From the NCBI GenBank assembly GCA_036375165.1, contig DASUSI010000140.1, positions 1 to 64,000 on the forward strand: a DNA stretch of 64,000 nucleotides, read 5' to 3'. Position numbers and translations under genes: made by a program. Source of the stretch: WHSM01 sp036375165. GTDB taxonomy: Bacteria > Actinomycetota > Actinomycetes > Mycobacteriales > Micromonosporaceae. Under the pieces are notes generated by a model that made no database searches, was not told the origin of the DNA, and saw only the letters and a program-made list of their open reading frames with translations. The first letter of the stretch is position 1. Every line of letters begins with the position of its first letter. Shown piece after piece: positions 41,545 to 50,218 of this stretch.

Positions 41545-41559
41545 GGTAGCCACGCTACC
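41545..41559 (-). promoter_or_regulatory. PadR autoregulatory palindrome
   Basis: GGTAGC-CAC-GCTACC is a perfect 6-3-6 palindrome ending two bases before the padR start. Its core matches the two repeats before the membrane gene at 40008 in the pattern GTAGN-GTN-NCTAC. Confidence 0.6.
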
Positions 41560-41584
41560 GCTGTGAGGTTGGATCAGCGACCGG

Positions 41585-42835
41585 TCAATTGTGCTCGTCT
41601 CGCGGTTCGATCAGGATCCACTTGCCGTCCCGGAACTCCTGAAGCCATACCCCCTGCACCGGGGGCAGTTCCGGGGAGACGCCGTCCAGTTTCACTCCGG
41701 GCAACAGCAGCGGCGCCTCGCCGGCTACTTCGTCAGTGGCCTCCATCAACTGTTCTCGGCTGACGTACGCCATGCCCTCCAGGGCCCTGGCGAAGCTCGC
41801 CGCCGCGCTGTACCCCCATTCAGCGTTCGGGAGACCGGGGTCCACCCCCGGGCTGTACTTCCGCATCCGGTCGAGGTAGCCCCGCATGTCGGGGTCGGAC
41901 GCCCACTGCGGGTCGTCCGGCTGCTTCACGAACCCGGTCGCGCGTACCCCCTCGGTCATCCCCGACGGCTTGATCACCCGCTCTATCGAGGAGTTCTGGC
42001 TGGTCAGCAGCACGTTAGCGGCCCAACCCAGGGCCCGGACCCGGCGCAGCGCCCCGACCTGCAGGTCGGTCTCCGGCACCACCGAGAACAGCAGGTCGGC
42101 CTGGGACTTGGCGAGCCTGCGGACCTGTCGGTCCAGATCCCGGTCGCCAGGCTGGTACGTCTGCCGCGCGACGATCTCCACGTGAGAGCCCTCGATCGCG
42201 TGCTCGAAGCCCTGGACGAACGCCCTGCCGATGTCGTCGTCCCGGCTCAGCACCGCGACCCGCCGCGGCTCTTCCCCGTGCTCATCCCCGTGGCCTTGCT
42301 CAGACACCACTCGCAACGCGTGCCAGACCCCCTCGGTCTCGTACATCGGCTGCCAGCCGATCGTCCACTCGTTGTGCTGCTGGTCGGCGTTGAACTCGGC
42401 GGCGCCACTGTGGACGAACACCTGCGGCACCTGGTCCCGGTTGGCGAGCTTCATCAGCTCCCGGTTGGGCCCGGTGCCGAACGTCTGCACCAGGGCGAAG
42501 ACCTCGTCACGGTCGACCAGCCGGCGGTAGTTCCGCACCGCCCGCGCCGGGTCGTGGCCGTCGTCGTAGTGGATCAACCGCACCTTGCGCCGCGTGCCGT
42601 CCTTGAGCGACACCCCCCCGGCGTCGTTGACCGCCTGGAAGTACGCCCTGACCCCGCCGAGCACGGCGGCACCGGTCGTCGCCATTGGACCGGACAGCGG
42701 CATGCTCGTGCCGATCCGGATCTCCTCGTCGGTGACCCCGGGTGCTTCCGCTTCTCCGCCGCACCCGGTCAGGGTCGGGGTGAGGAGGATCCCCGCGGCG
42801 ACGACAGCTCGCAGCACAGTGGACGGTGTTCTCAT
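41585..42835 (-). CDS. Branched-chain amino-acid-type ABC substrate-binding lipoprotein
   Basis: 416 aa from ATG 42835. Signal peptide with LTGC lipobox (VVAAGILLTPTLTGC) and a Peripla_BP_6 fold: IRIGTSMPLSGPMATTGAAVLGGVRAYFQAVNDAGGV (about residues 39-75), then VFALVQTFGTGPNRELMKLAN. Such proteins bind Leu/Ile/Val, amides or related solutes outside the membrane. No permease or ATPase accompanies it here; it may use a remote transporter or act as a sensor. It is divergent from the aldehyde dehydrogenase gene, so GABA or a related amino acid is a possible ligand (inference). Confidence 0.85.
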   Translation of the reverse strand: MRTPSTVLRAVVAAGILLTPTLTGCGGEAEAPGVTDEEIRIGTSMPLSGPMATTGAAVLGGVRAYFQAVNDAGGVSLKDGTRRKVRLIHYDDGHDPARAVRNYRRLVDRDEVFALVQTFGTGPNRELMKLANRDQVPQVFVHSGAAEFNADQQHNEWTIGWQPMYETEGVWHALRVVSEQGHGDEHGEEPRRVAVLSRDDDIGRAFVQGFEHAIEGSHVEIVARQTYQPGDRDLDRQVRRLAKSQADLLFSVVPETDLQVGALRRVRALGWAANVLLTSQNSSIERVIKPSGMTEGVRATGFVKQPDDPQWASDPDMRGYLDRMRKYSPGVDPGLPNAEWGYSAAASFARALEGMAYVSREQLMEATDEVAGEAPLLLPGVKLDGVSPELPPVQGVWLQEFRDGKWILIEPRDEHN

Positions 42836-43030
42836 CGGACTGTCCTCCGATCGACGGTGCGCGTCGACAACGACGGTGGCAGATTTGGGACCAGAGCGAC
42901 AGATCCCCCTTTCAGGGGCGCTGGCCGCCGAGCCGGGGCGAGTCCCGCCGACCGGGTGTGCGAAGCTGACAGATCCGAAGATCACAAGCGTATAGGACAA
43001 CTAAAACAGTGACTAAGACTCTTGTTTACT

Positions 43031-43040
43031 ACTGATTCAG
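43031..43040. promoter_or_regulatory. ACTGATTCAG decamer upstream of the aldehyde dehydrogenase gene
   Basis: The same ten bases occur at 52711-52720 upstream of the spermidine/putrescine operon. Both lie in A+T-rich divergent promoter regions of polyamine/GABA genes, so a common site for the Lrp/AsnC protein is possible. The inner nine bases also occur at 2536-2544 and, inverted, at 33481-33489, so chance is not excluded. Confidence 0.35.
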
Positions 43041-43058
43041 TCGTCAGGATGGGTAGGT

Positions 43059-44492
43059 ATGAACGACAAGCGCATCCTGCGGAACTTCATCGACGGCTCG
43101 TACGTCGACCCGGCCGAGGGCAGGTACGCCGACCTGTTGAATCCGGCGACCGGTGAGGTGTTCGCCGCCGCCTCCGTCTCCGGTGCCGAGGACGTCAACC
43201 GCGCGGTCAACGCGGCCGAGCGGGCATTCGAGACCTGGCGGGACAGCACTCCCGCCGAGCGGCAGCTCGCCATGCTGCGAATCGCCGACTCGATCGAGCG
43301 GCGCGCCGAGGAGCTGATCGCGGTCGAGTGCGAGAACACCGGCAAGCCGATCGCGCTGACCCGTACCGAGGAGATCCCGCCCGCCGTCGACCAACTCCGG
43401 TTCTTCGCCGGGGCCGCCCGGGTCCTGGAGGGCAGGTCCGCCGGGGAGTACCTGTCAGGGCTCACCTCGTTCGTACGGCGGGAACCGATCGGGGTCTGCG
43501 GCCAGGTGACCCCGTGGAACTACCCGTTCATGATGGCGATCTGGAAGATCGGCCCGGCGCTCGCCGCCGGCAACACCGTCGTGCTGAAACCCAGCGACAC
43601 CACCCCGGCCAGCACCCTGCTGCTCGCCGAGATCTGCGCCGAGCACCTGCCGCCCGGCGTGCTCAACGTGATCTGCGGGGACCGCGACACCGGCCGCGCC
43701 CTGGTCTCCCACCCGGTGCCCCAACTGGTCGCCATCACCGGCTCGGTACGCGCCGGGATGGAGGTCGCCTCCGCCGCCGCCACCGACCTCAAACGCGTCC
43801 ACCTCGAACTCGGCGGCAAGGCCCCGGTGCTGGTCTTCGACGACGCCGACCCGGAAACGGCGGCGGCCGGCATCGCGGAGGCCGGCTACTTCAACGCCGG
43901 CCAGGACTGCACCGCCGCGACCCGGGTGCTCGCCGGCCCCCGGGTCCACGATGACTTCGTGGCCGCGCTCGCCGAGCAGGCGGACCAGACCAGCACCGGG
44001 ATGCCGGACGACGACGTCGCCTACGGGCCGCTGAACAACCCCAACCAGCTCGCCCGGGTAACCGGGTTCCTGGACCGGCTGCCCGACCACGCGGCGTTGG
44101 CGACCGGCGGCGGACGGGTCGGCGACCGGGGCTTCTTCTTCAGCCCCACTGTGGTCTCCGGAGTCCGCCAGGAGGACGAGATCAGCCAGAACGAGGTGTT
44201 CGGGCCGGTGATCACGGTGCAGCGGTTCACCGCCGATGACGAGGCGGTGCGCTGGGCCAACGGCGTCAGGTACGGCCTGGCCTCCAGCGTCTGGACCCGC
44301 GACCACGGCCGGGCGATGCGGATGGCGAAACGACTGGACTTCGGCTGCGTCTGGATCAACACCCACATCCCGATCGCCGCCGAGATGCCCCACGGCGGTT
44401 TCAAGCATTCCGGGTACGGCAAGGACCTCTCGATGTACGCGCTGGAGGACTACACCCGGGTCAAGCACGTGATGACCAACATCGAGGGTTGA
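43059..44492 (+). CDS. patD: Gamma-aminobutyraldehyde dehydrogenase
   Basis: 477 aa. Aldehyde dehydrogenase with TPWNYPFMMAIWKIGPALAAGNTVVLKPSD, catalytic Glu250 in LELGGKAP and nucleophile Cys284 in NAGQDCTAATR. Length and the segments GRSAGEYLSGLTSFVRREPIGVCGQ and PHGGFKHSGYGKDLSMYALEDYTRVKHVM are typical of the gamma-aminobutyraldehyde (PatD/Prr) group, which oxidises the aldehyde from putrescine to GABA with NAD+. It is directly followed by gabT (one base between them), giving two successive steps. Other aminoaldehydes could be used. Confidence 0.88.
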   Translation: MNDKRILRNFIDGSYVDPAEGRYADLLNPATGEVFAAASVSGAEDVNRAVNAAERAFETWRDSTPAERQLAMLRIADSIERRAEELIAVECENTGKPIALTRTEEIPPAVDQLRFFAGAARVLEGRSAGEYLSGLTSFVRREPIGVCGQVTPWNYPFMMAIWKIGPALAAGNTVVLKPSDTTPASTLLLAEICAEHLPPGVLNVICGDRDTGRALVSHPVPQLVAITGSVRAGMEVASAAATDLKRVHLELGGKAPVLVFDDADPETAAAGIAEAGYFNAGQDCTAATRVLAGPRVHDDFVAALAEQADQTSTGMPDDDVAYGPLNNPNQLARVTGFLDRLPDHAALATGGGRVGDRGFFFSPTVVSGVRQEDEISQNEVFGPVITVQRFTADDEAVRWANGVRYGLASSVWTRDHGRAMRMAKRLDFGCVWINTHIPIAAEMPHGGFKHSGYGKDLSMYALEDYTRVKHVMTNIEG

Positions 44493-44493
44493 G

Positions 44494-45813
44494 ATGGTCT
44501 CCGCCGAACCGGTCGTCGCACGGCTGGTCACGCCGCTGCCCGGACCGAGATCCGGCGAGTTGCAGGCGCGGCGGCAGCGGGCGGTGGCGGCCGGAGTCGC
44601 GGTGATGCTGCCGGCATTCGTCGATCACGGAGGCAACGGACTACTGGTCGATGTGGACGGCAACACGCTGATCGACTTCGGGTCCGGGATCGCGGTCACC
44701 GGGGTCGGCAACCCGGCTCCCGAGGTGGCGGCGGCCGTCGCGGAACAGGCCGCCCGGTTCACCCACACCTGCTTCATGATCAGTCCGTACGAGGGCTACG
44801 TGGCGGTCTGCGAGGAGTTGAACGCGCTCACCCCCGGCTCGTTCGAGAAGCGCTCCGCGCTGTTCAACTCTGGGGCCGAGGCGGTGGAGAACGCGGTGAA
44901 GATTGCCCGCCACGCGACCGGACGGCAGGCCGTGGTGGGGTTCGAGCACGCGTACCACGGGCGTACCAATCTGACGATGGCACTGACCGCGAAGTCGATG
45001 CCGTACAAGCACCGGTTCGGGCCGTTCGCGCCGGAGGTCTACCGGGCACCGATGTCGTACCCGTTCCGGGACGGCCTGTCCGGTGAGGCCGCCGCCGCGC
45101 GGGCGATCGACGTGATCGAGTCCCAGGTCGGCGTGGGGAATCTGGCCTGTGTGGTGATCGAACCGATCCAGGGCGAGGGCGGGTTCGTGGTGCCGGCACC
45201 GGGGTTCCTACCCACGCTCGCGGCATGGTGCGTGGCGAACCGGGTGCTGCTCGTGGCGGACGAGATCCAGACCGGGTTCTGCCGTACCGGCTCGTGGTTC
45301 GGGTGCTCGTACGAGAAGGTCGAACCGGACCTGGTGACCACGGCGAAAGGGCTCGCTGCCGGGCTGCCCCTCGCTGGGGTCACCGGCCGGGCTGAGGTGA
45401 TGGACGCGGTACACCCGGGCGGGCTGGGCGGCACGTACGGCGGCAACCCGGTGGCCTGCGCGGCGGCGCTGGCCGCGATCGGCGTGATGCGTTCCGGTGA
45501 CCTCGCCGCCCGTGCCCGGCACATCGAGCAGGTGATGCGGCCCCGGCTTGAGGCGCTGGGTGAGCGTCACCCGGTGATCGGTGAGGTACGGGGACGCGGC
45601 GCGATGCTGGCCGTGGAACTGGTACGCCCCGGCACCGCCGCGCCGGACCCGGCGACCACCCGGGCGGTCGCCGCCGCCTGCCACGCCGCCGGGCTGGTGG
45701 TGCTCACCTGCGGCACGTACGGCAACGTGCTGCGGTTCCTGCCGCCGCTGGTCATCCCCGACGCCGTACTGGAAGCGGGGCTGGACATCCTGACCGCCGT
45801 GTTCGTCGGCTGA
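44494..45813 (+). CDS. gabT: 4-aminobutyrate transaminase
   Basis: 439 aa, class III PLP aminotransferase. LIDFGSGIAVTGVGNPAPEV, SGAEAVENAVKIARHATGRQAVVGFEHAYHGRTNLTMALTAK, IEPIQGEGGFVVPAPGFLP, DEIQTGFCRTG and the PLP lysine K285 in TTAKGLAAGLPLAGV match GabT, which moves the amino group of GABA to 2-oxoglutarate, giving succinate semialdehyde. Its partner semialdehyde dehydrogenase (GabD) is not in the window. Co-transcribed with the aldehyde dehydrogenase. Confidence 0.92.
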   Translation: MVSAEPVVARLVTPLPGPRSGELQARRQRAVAAGVAVMLPAFVDHGGNGLLVDVDGNTLIDFGSGIAVTGVGNPAPEVAAAVAEQAARFTHTCFMISPYEGYVAVCEELNALTPGSFEKRSALFNSGAEAVENAVKIARHATGRQAVVGFEHAYHGRTNLTMALTAKSMPYKHRFGPFAPEVYRAPMSYPFRDGLSGEAAAARAIDVIESQVGVGNLACVVIEPIQGEGGFVVPAPGFLPTLAAWCVANRVLLVADEIQTGFCRTGSWFGCSYEKVEPDLVTTAKGLAAGLPLAGVTGRAEVMDAVHPGGLGGTYGGNPVACAAALAAIGVMRSGDLAARARHIEQVMRPRLEALGERHPVIGEVRGRGAMLAVELVRPGTAAPDPATTRAVAAACHAAGLVVLTCGTYGNVLRFLPPLVIPDAVLEAGLDILTAVFVG

Positions 45814-46126
45814 TACCGGACGCATGTGAGGCTGGCGGCGGGTGTCGGGAAAGCGTCAGAGTTTGCGCTTGACGCACCTTGGTGGTAATACCGTTAGCTG
45901 ATGGAAACTCGGCACCCCAGTACCTTCCGAAAGGGGCTTCCGTGACTTCTGCATCAAACAACGAAAGCCTCGCTCGTACCATCGTCTAACGCGGAGCATG
46001 GTGGCGCTTCGTTTGGTGGACTGCCAAGGACTGCGCTCCTGCGCCGCCCTGCATGAGGCGAAGGATCTGGAGATCCTGGAACTTCCAGGTTCCGGAATCA
46101 CCGACATCGGATTCGTGGCATCAATG

Positions 46127-47011
46127 AGCGCTATTCACGGGTGTTACCAGCCAAGCCGGTAGAATTCGAGGGCGGTGATGATCCGGATGATGGTAGGGAG
46201 TTCGGATAGGCGTCCTCGGTATCCGGTGGCGATCATTTTCCAGTTCTTCACATGGGCGATGCATCGCTCGACTGCGGATCGTAGGGAAGAAATCGTTTTG
46301 TTGTTCGCCTTGTCGCCTTGAGAGAGTTCGCCACCCCTGGATTTCTTGCGCGGGGTGATCACGGACGTTCCCTGGTAGGCGGCGTCACCGATCGTCGGGG
46401 TGTCGGTGAGGGTGTCTTCCCAGCCGCACTCGGCGAACGCTTTGCGGTCGTGTGTGACGCCAGGTAGGGGCACTGATATGCCCAGCAGGCCGCCTCCGAT
46501 GTCGGACGCCACCTGGAGGTTCAGTCCACAGCGGTGCCGTTTGCCCGAGTAGTTGCCCTTGTGACCAGCGCGGTTGCCGGTCGGGACGAGGGTCCCATCG
46601 ACCAGGACGATCCGGCCACGGATGGCCTCTCTCAAGTCGGGAACATGAAGACAGAGCGCCTCCCCCACAAGTGGAAGAACGCCTCGAAAAATTCTTGACA
46701 CCGTCGGTTGGCTGACCCCGAACAGGTCACCCACCGCCGCTTGGCTGAGATTCTGCCGGACATACACCAACGTGATCACAACCGCGCGGTACAGCCCCAC
46801 CACCGGTGGATGCACCCGGCCCTTCCGGCACTGGACAATCTGCCAGATCCGAGCAACGAGCTCCTCGATCTGGTCCGGGGCGAGCCCTGTAGTAGACTGA
46901 TAACGCAACGGCTCCCCTTGTAAGTCGTCTTCTGTGGTAGGAAACCGATCTTACCTGGTTGGAGCCGTTGCCCTATTTCAGGGTAATCAAATCATTGTCA
47001 GAATAACGCTC
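46127..47011 (-). mobile_element. 885-bp insertion sequence, IS5 family (ISL2-like)
   Basis: Ends are GAGCGCTATTC (46127-46137) and GAATAACGCTC (47001-47011), 11-base inverted repeats with one mismatch. It is flanked by AAT direct repeats (46124-46126 and 47012-47014), a 3-base target duplication of the ANT type known for the ISL2 group. It encodes one intact transposase on the minus strand and has disrupted a leucine-rich-repeat gene. The intact ORF and clean ends point to a recent insertion. Confidence 0.88.
46144..46908 (-). CDS. IS5-family DDE transposase
   Basis: 254 aa. An N-terminal helix-turn-helix (LSQAAVGDLFGVSQPTVSRIFRGVLPLV, about residues 54-81) is followed by the DDE domain: first Asp in RIVLVDGTLVPTGNRAGHKGNYSGKRH, second in DTPTIGDAAYQGTSVITPRKK, Glu in LRSAVERCIAHVKNWKMIATGYRG. 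This DDE_Tnp_4 layout is complete, so the element may be active. It ends 17 bases inside the left IS end. Confidence 0.9.
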   Translation of the reverse strand: MRYQSTTGLAPDQIEELVARIWQIVQCRKGRVHPPVVGLYRAVVITLVYVRQNLSQAAVGDLFGVSQPTVSRIFRGVLPLVGEALCLHVPDLREAIRGRIVLVDGTLVPTGNRAGHKGNYSGKRHRCGLNLQVASDIGGGLLGISVPLPGVTHDRKAFAECGWEDTLTDTPTIGDAAYQGTSVITPRKKSRGGELSQGDKANNKTISSLRSAVERCIAHVKNWKMIATGYRGRLSELPTIIRIITALEFYRLGW

Positions 47012-47208
47012 AATGCATAAGCTACGAAGAATCGACCTTGATAACTGCCATGGCCTAAGTGACCTCAGCGTTTTGGCGGAACTACCACGTCTTGAAAATG
47101 TCAGCGTGGTCGGTGCCAGACAGATTACAGAAGAAATGATTGACGACCTTAAGCAGGATCGTCCCAAACTCGTAGTGAATCACGGTTTCTACAACGACGG
47201 CATTTACA

Positions 47209-48462
47209 TCACCTCTTGACACTTTTCGATTGCAGGTCGAGGGACGAATACTCGTCGATTCTCCAGGGACAGCCGTACCCGGTCAGTTTCTCCAGGAACG
47301 GCACCGCGTCGAACGCCTCCGGACCGAGCACCCCGGAACCGCGCCAAGCACCCGACGCCAGCAACTCCAACGCCACCACCGGGTTGACCGCGGTCTGCCA
47401 CAGCACCGCCTGGGCTCCGTACTCGGCCATCGACCAAGCGTTGTCCACCACGTGGTACAGGTAGACCGCCCGGGGCCGACCGTCCGGGCCGATGCCCCGC
47501 ACGTACGTGCCGGCGCAGGTCTTCCCGCGCATCCGGTCCCCGAGTGTCGCCGGGTCCGGGAGGGTGGCCACGACCAGGTCCCGGGGTGCCACCTCCGCGC
47601 CCGCCACCCGGACCTTCCCGGTGCTGTCCAAACCGAGCTTGTGCAGCACCTTCAGGACTTCGATGAACTCGGTGCCGAGGCCGTACTTGAAGGTGACCCG
47701 GCCCGACACCGGCACCCAGCGTGGGATCAGCACCACCTCTTCGTGCTCCACGTTGACGCACTCCACCTCCCCGATCCCCTCCGGGAAGGCGAATACCTCC
47801 GGCTCGGAGAACGGCTCGGTGGTGTGCCAGCCACCAGCCTCCCAGATCACCGGCGGGTTCAGGCACTCCTCGATCGTGGTCCAGATCGAGAACGTGGGCG
47901 CGAACTCGTACCCGTCCACGGTGAGGTTCGCGCCGTCGCGTACCCCGATCTCCTCGATCGAGGAGAACAGGTGGTCAGCGGCGTACCGGGCGAACACGTC
48001 GGACAGTCCCGGCTCCACCCCGATACCCACCAGCGCGAGCCGCCCGGCCCGCCGCCACTCGGCGTCCCGGGCGAACTGCGCGTCGCCGAGCTTCACCCCG
48101 CACTCGGCGTACGGGCGCTGCGGGTGGGGCCGCGACAGCGACATCGCCATGTCGAGGTAGTCCGCGCCGGCCGCGTACCCGCCGTCGAAGATCGGCATCA
48201 CAAACCGCGGGTCGACCGCGTTGAGGATGTGGCTGATCCGGTGCTCCCGGCACACCGCGGCGACCGCCCCGGCGTCGGAGGCGTCCAAGCGGGCCGCCGT
48301 GAACCGGGGATCCGCCACAGTGGACACTGCCCGCTCGGCGCGTCCGGCGTCGTGGTCGGCCAGCACCATCACATCGAAGAAGTCCCGGCGGGCCGCGATG
48401 CCCGCCACCGCCGACCCCACCCCACCGGCACCGATCACCAGCACCCGCATCGCGTCGGTCAC
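47209..48462 (-). CDS. Saccharopine-dehydrogenase-family oxidoreductase
   Basis: 417 aa from a GTG overlapping the upstream permease stop (GTGA). MRVLVIGAGGVGSAVAGIAARRDFFDVMVLAD is the Rossmann NAD(P) site; SHILNAVDPRFVMPIFDGGYAAGADYLDMAM and VGIGVEPGLSDVFARYAADHLF are typical of the saccharopine dehydrogenase/lysine 6-dehydrogenase/carboxynorspermidine dehydrogenase group. As the last gene of a polyamine ABC operon it probably acts on a polyamine- or lysine-derived imine or secondary amine. The exact substrate cannot be read. Its 3' end overlaps the LRR remnant by 11 bases. Confidence 0.82.
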   Translation of the reverse strand: MTDAMRVLVIGAGGVGSAVAGIAARRDFFDVMVLADHDAGRAERAVSTVADPRFTAARLDASDAGAVAAVCREHRISHILNAVDPRFVMPIFDGGYAAGADYLDMAMSLSRPHPQRPYAECGVKLGDAQFARDAEWRRAGRLALVGIGVEPGLSDVFARYAADHLFSSIEEIGVRDGANLTVDGYEFAPTFSIWTTIEECLNPPVIWEAGGWHTTEPFSEPEVFAFPEGIGEVECVNVEHEEVVLIPRWVPVSGRVTFKYGLGTEFIEVLKVLHKLGLDSTGKVRVAGAEVAPRDLVVATLPDPATLGDRMRGKTCAGTYVRGIGPDGRPRAVYLYHVVDNAWSMAEYGAQAVLWQTAVNPVVALELLASGAWRGSGVLGPEAFDAVPFLEKLTGYGCPWRIDEYSSLDLQSKSVKR

Positions 48463-49316
48463 CGGGCATCCGCCACCAGAGCCGCCGCCCGAGTCTCCGC
48501 GATGGCCACCGGAGGACCTTCCGGACGGCGACGGCGGCGCAGTTCACCGGCCAGCACCAGCAGCAGCGCGATCCCGAACATCGCGGTGCCCACCACGTTC
48601 ACCTGCGGCGGCACGCCACGCTGCGCCGAACCCCAGACGTACATCGGGAAGGTGACCGTGTTACCGGAGTTGAAGTTGGTGATGATGAAGTCGTCGAACG
48701 ACAGCGAGAACGCCAACAACGCGGCGGCCAGGATCCCGGGCAGCACCTGCGGCAAGGTGATCCGCCGGAAGGTCTGCCACTCGGTGGCGTACAGGTCGGC
48801 CGCCGCCTCCTCCAGTTGCGGGTCCATCCCGGCGAGCCGCGCCTTGACGGTGACCACCACGAACGACAGGCAGAACATGATGTGCGCGATCAGGATGGTC
48901 GAGAACCCGAGCGGCACCGCCGAGGCCACGAACAGCGCCAGCAGCGAGGACCCCAGCACCACCTCGGGGGTGGCCATCGGAAGGAAGATCAGCAGGTTGG
49001 TCCCGGAGCGTCCCCGGAACCGGTGCCGGGCAAGCGCGAACGCCATCAGGGTGCCGAGCACCGTGGCGACGGCCGTGGCGAGCAGCCCGATCTGCGCGCT
49101 GATGGCCAGCGCGTCGCACAGGTCACCGGCCCCGCACGGGTGCAGCCAGTTGTCCAGGGTGAACTCGTTGAAGCTGTACGACAGCCGGCTGGCCGGCCGG
49201 TTGAACGAAAGCAGCACCACCACCGCGATCGGCAGGAACAGGTAGCCCAGCACCGCGACTCCGGCGAACACCACCAGGTGGTCGGCGAGCCAGCGAACGA
49301 TCCGGTGGCGCATCAC
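48459..49316 (-). CDS. potC: Spermidine/putrescine ABC permease (PotC-like)
   Basis: 285 aa; GTG 49316 or ATG 49313 overlap the previous stop. Six helices with the inner-membrane-component EAA loop EEAAADLYATEWQTFRRITLPQVLPGILAAALLAFSLSFDDFIIT, where the FDDFIIT end is typical of PotC. With PotB it forms the channel, energised by PotA. Third membrane component of a five-gene minus-strand operon. Confidence 0.9.
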   Translation of the reverse strand: MMRHRIVRWLADHLVVFAGVAVLGYLFLPIAVVVLLSFNRPASRLSYSFNEFTLDNWLHPCGAGDLCDALAISAQIGLLATAVATVLGTLMAFALARHRFRGRSGTNLLIFLPMATPEVVLGSSLLALFVASAVPLGFSTILIAHIMFCLSFVVVTVKARLAGMDPQLEEAAADLYATEWQTFRRITLPQVLPGILAAALLAFSLSFDDFIITNFNSGNTVTFPMYVWGSAQRGVPPQVNVVGTAMFGIALLLVLAGELRRRRRPEGPPVAIAETRAAALVADAR

Positions 49317-50218
49317 ACCAGCTCCTCGGTGCCGGCCCGGCGCACGTACCCGAACACCAGCAGCAGGATCGCCGCGAGCAGCATGAACGACAGCGCTGCC
49401 GCCTGCGGGTAGTCCAGCCGTACCAGGAACGCGCTGTCGATCACGTTGCCGAGCATGTACTGGCGCGGGGTGCCGAGCAGTTCGGCGTTGATGAAATCAC
49501 CCGCCGCCGGGATGAAGGTGAGCAGGGTGCCAGCGACCACGCCGGGCATCGACAGTGGCAGGGTGACCCGGCGGAACGCGGTGGCGGGGCTGGCGTACAG
49601 GTCGCTCGCGGCTTCGATCAGTCCCCGGTCGATCTTCTCCAGGCTGGCGTACAGCGGCAGCACCATGAACGGCAGGAAGTTGTACGTGATCCCGGCGACC
49701 ACCGCGAACGACGTGGCGAGCAGCCGCCCGTCCGGGCCGAGCAGCCCGACCGCCCGCAGTGCCTCCACCACCGGGCCGTTGTCGGCGAGGATCGTCTTCC
49801 ACGCCAGGGTGCGTACCAGGAAGCTGGTGAAAAACGGTGCGATCACCAGGACCAGCAGCAGGTTGCGCCAACGCCCGGACTTGAAGGCGATCATGTACGC
49901 CAGCGGGTAGCCGAGCAGCAGCCCCGCGACCGTGGCGAGTCCGGCGTACCAGAAGGACCGGGCGAACTGCGGCCAGAACTCGCGCAGCGCGTCGACGTAG
50001 TTCCGCCATTCCCAGGTCATCTGGTAGCCGGTCTCCAGCGAGCCGGCCGGGTCGTACAGGCTGGTGGAGGCGAGGCCCGCCATCGGGAGTACAAAGAACA
50101 GCGCCAGCCACAGCCCGCCCGGGAGCAGCAGCAGGTATGCGATCAGCCGACGGCGCGGCCGGGGCGGGGTCGCAGGCGGCGGGGCCTGTCCGACGGTGAC
50201 CCCGGTCAGGGCGGTCAC
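49313..50218 (-). CDS. potB: Spermidine/putrescine ABC permease (PotB-like)
   Basis: 301 aa, GTG start overlapping the PotA stop. LLPGGLWLALFFVLPMAGLASTSLYDP (first helix), then SFWYAGLATVAGLLLGYPLAYMIAF, and the EAA loop IEAASDLYASPATAFRRVTLPLSMPGVVAGTLLTFIPAAGDFINAELLG. The order of helices and GDFIN ending match PotB. It pairs with the PotC-like permease. Confidence 0.9.
   Translation of the reverse strand: MTALTGVTVGQAPPPATPPRPRRRLIAYLLLLPGGLWLALFFVLPMAGLASTSLYDPAGSLETGYQMTWEWRNYVDALREFWPQFARSFWYAGLATVAGLLLGYPLAYMIAFKSGRWRNLLLVLVIAPFFTSFLVRTLAWKTILADNGPVVEALRAVGLLGPDGRLLATSFAVVAGITYNFLPFMVLPLYASLEKIDRGLIEAASDLYASPATAFRRVTLPLSMPGVVAGTLLTFIPAAGDFINAELLGTPRQYMLGNVIDSAFLVRLDYPQAAALSFMLLAAILLLVFGYVRRAGTEELV

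Larger units (their letters stand above)
45998..47219 (+). pseudogene. Leucine-rich-repeat gene remnant, frameshifted and split by an IS
   Basis: The first part, from 45998, reads MVALRLVDCQGLRSCAALHE and continues to LEILE; one extra A in the run 46080-46082 then shifts frame, and reading resumes as LPGSGITDIGFVAS up to 46126. After the IS the same frame resumes at 47015 and runs HKLRRIDLDNCHGLSDLSVL to GIYITS, stop 47217-47219. Removing the IS and one AAT copy restores this second frame exactly. The LRR pattern is LxxLxLxxCxGLxDLSxL. It lacks a full N-terminus; a 15-codon frame at 45942-45989 (MTSASNNESLARTIV) may be its old start. G+C is visibly lower than in its neighbours, suggesting transfer. 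Confidence 0.75.

Noticed and set aside
47230..49245. 671-codon plus-strand open frame opposite saccharopine dehydrogenase and potC
   Set aside because: It is a high-G+C antisense shadow: the minus-strand genes have clear family motifs and overlapping starts and stops, and the plus frame is Arg/Pro/His-rich without any motif.
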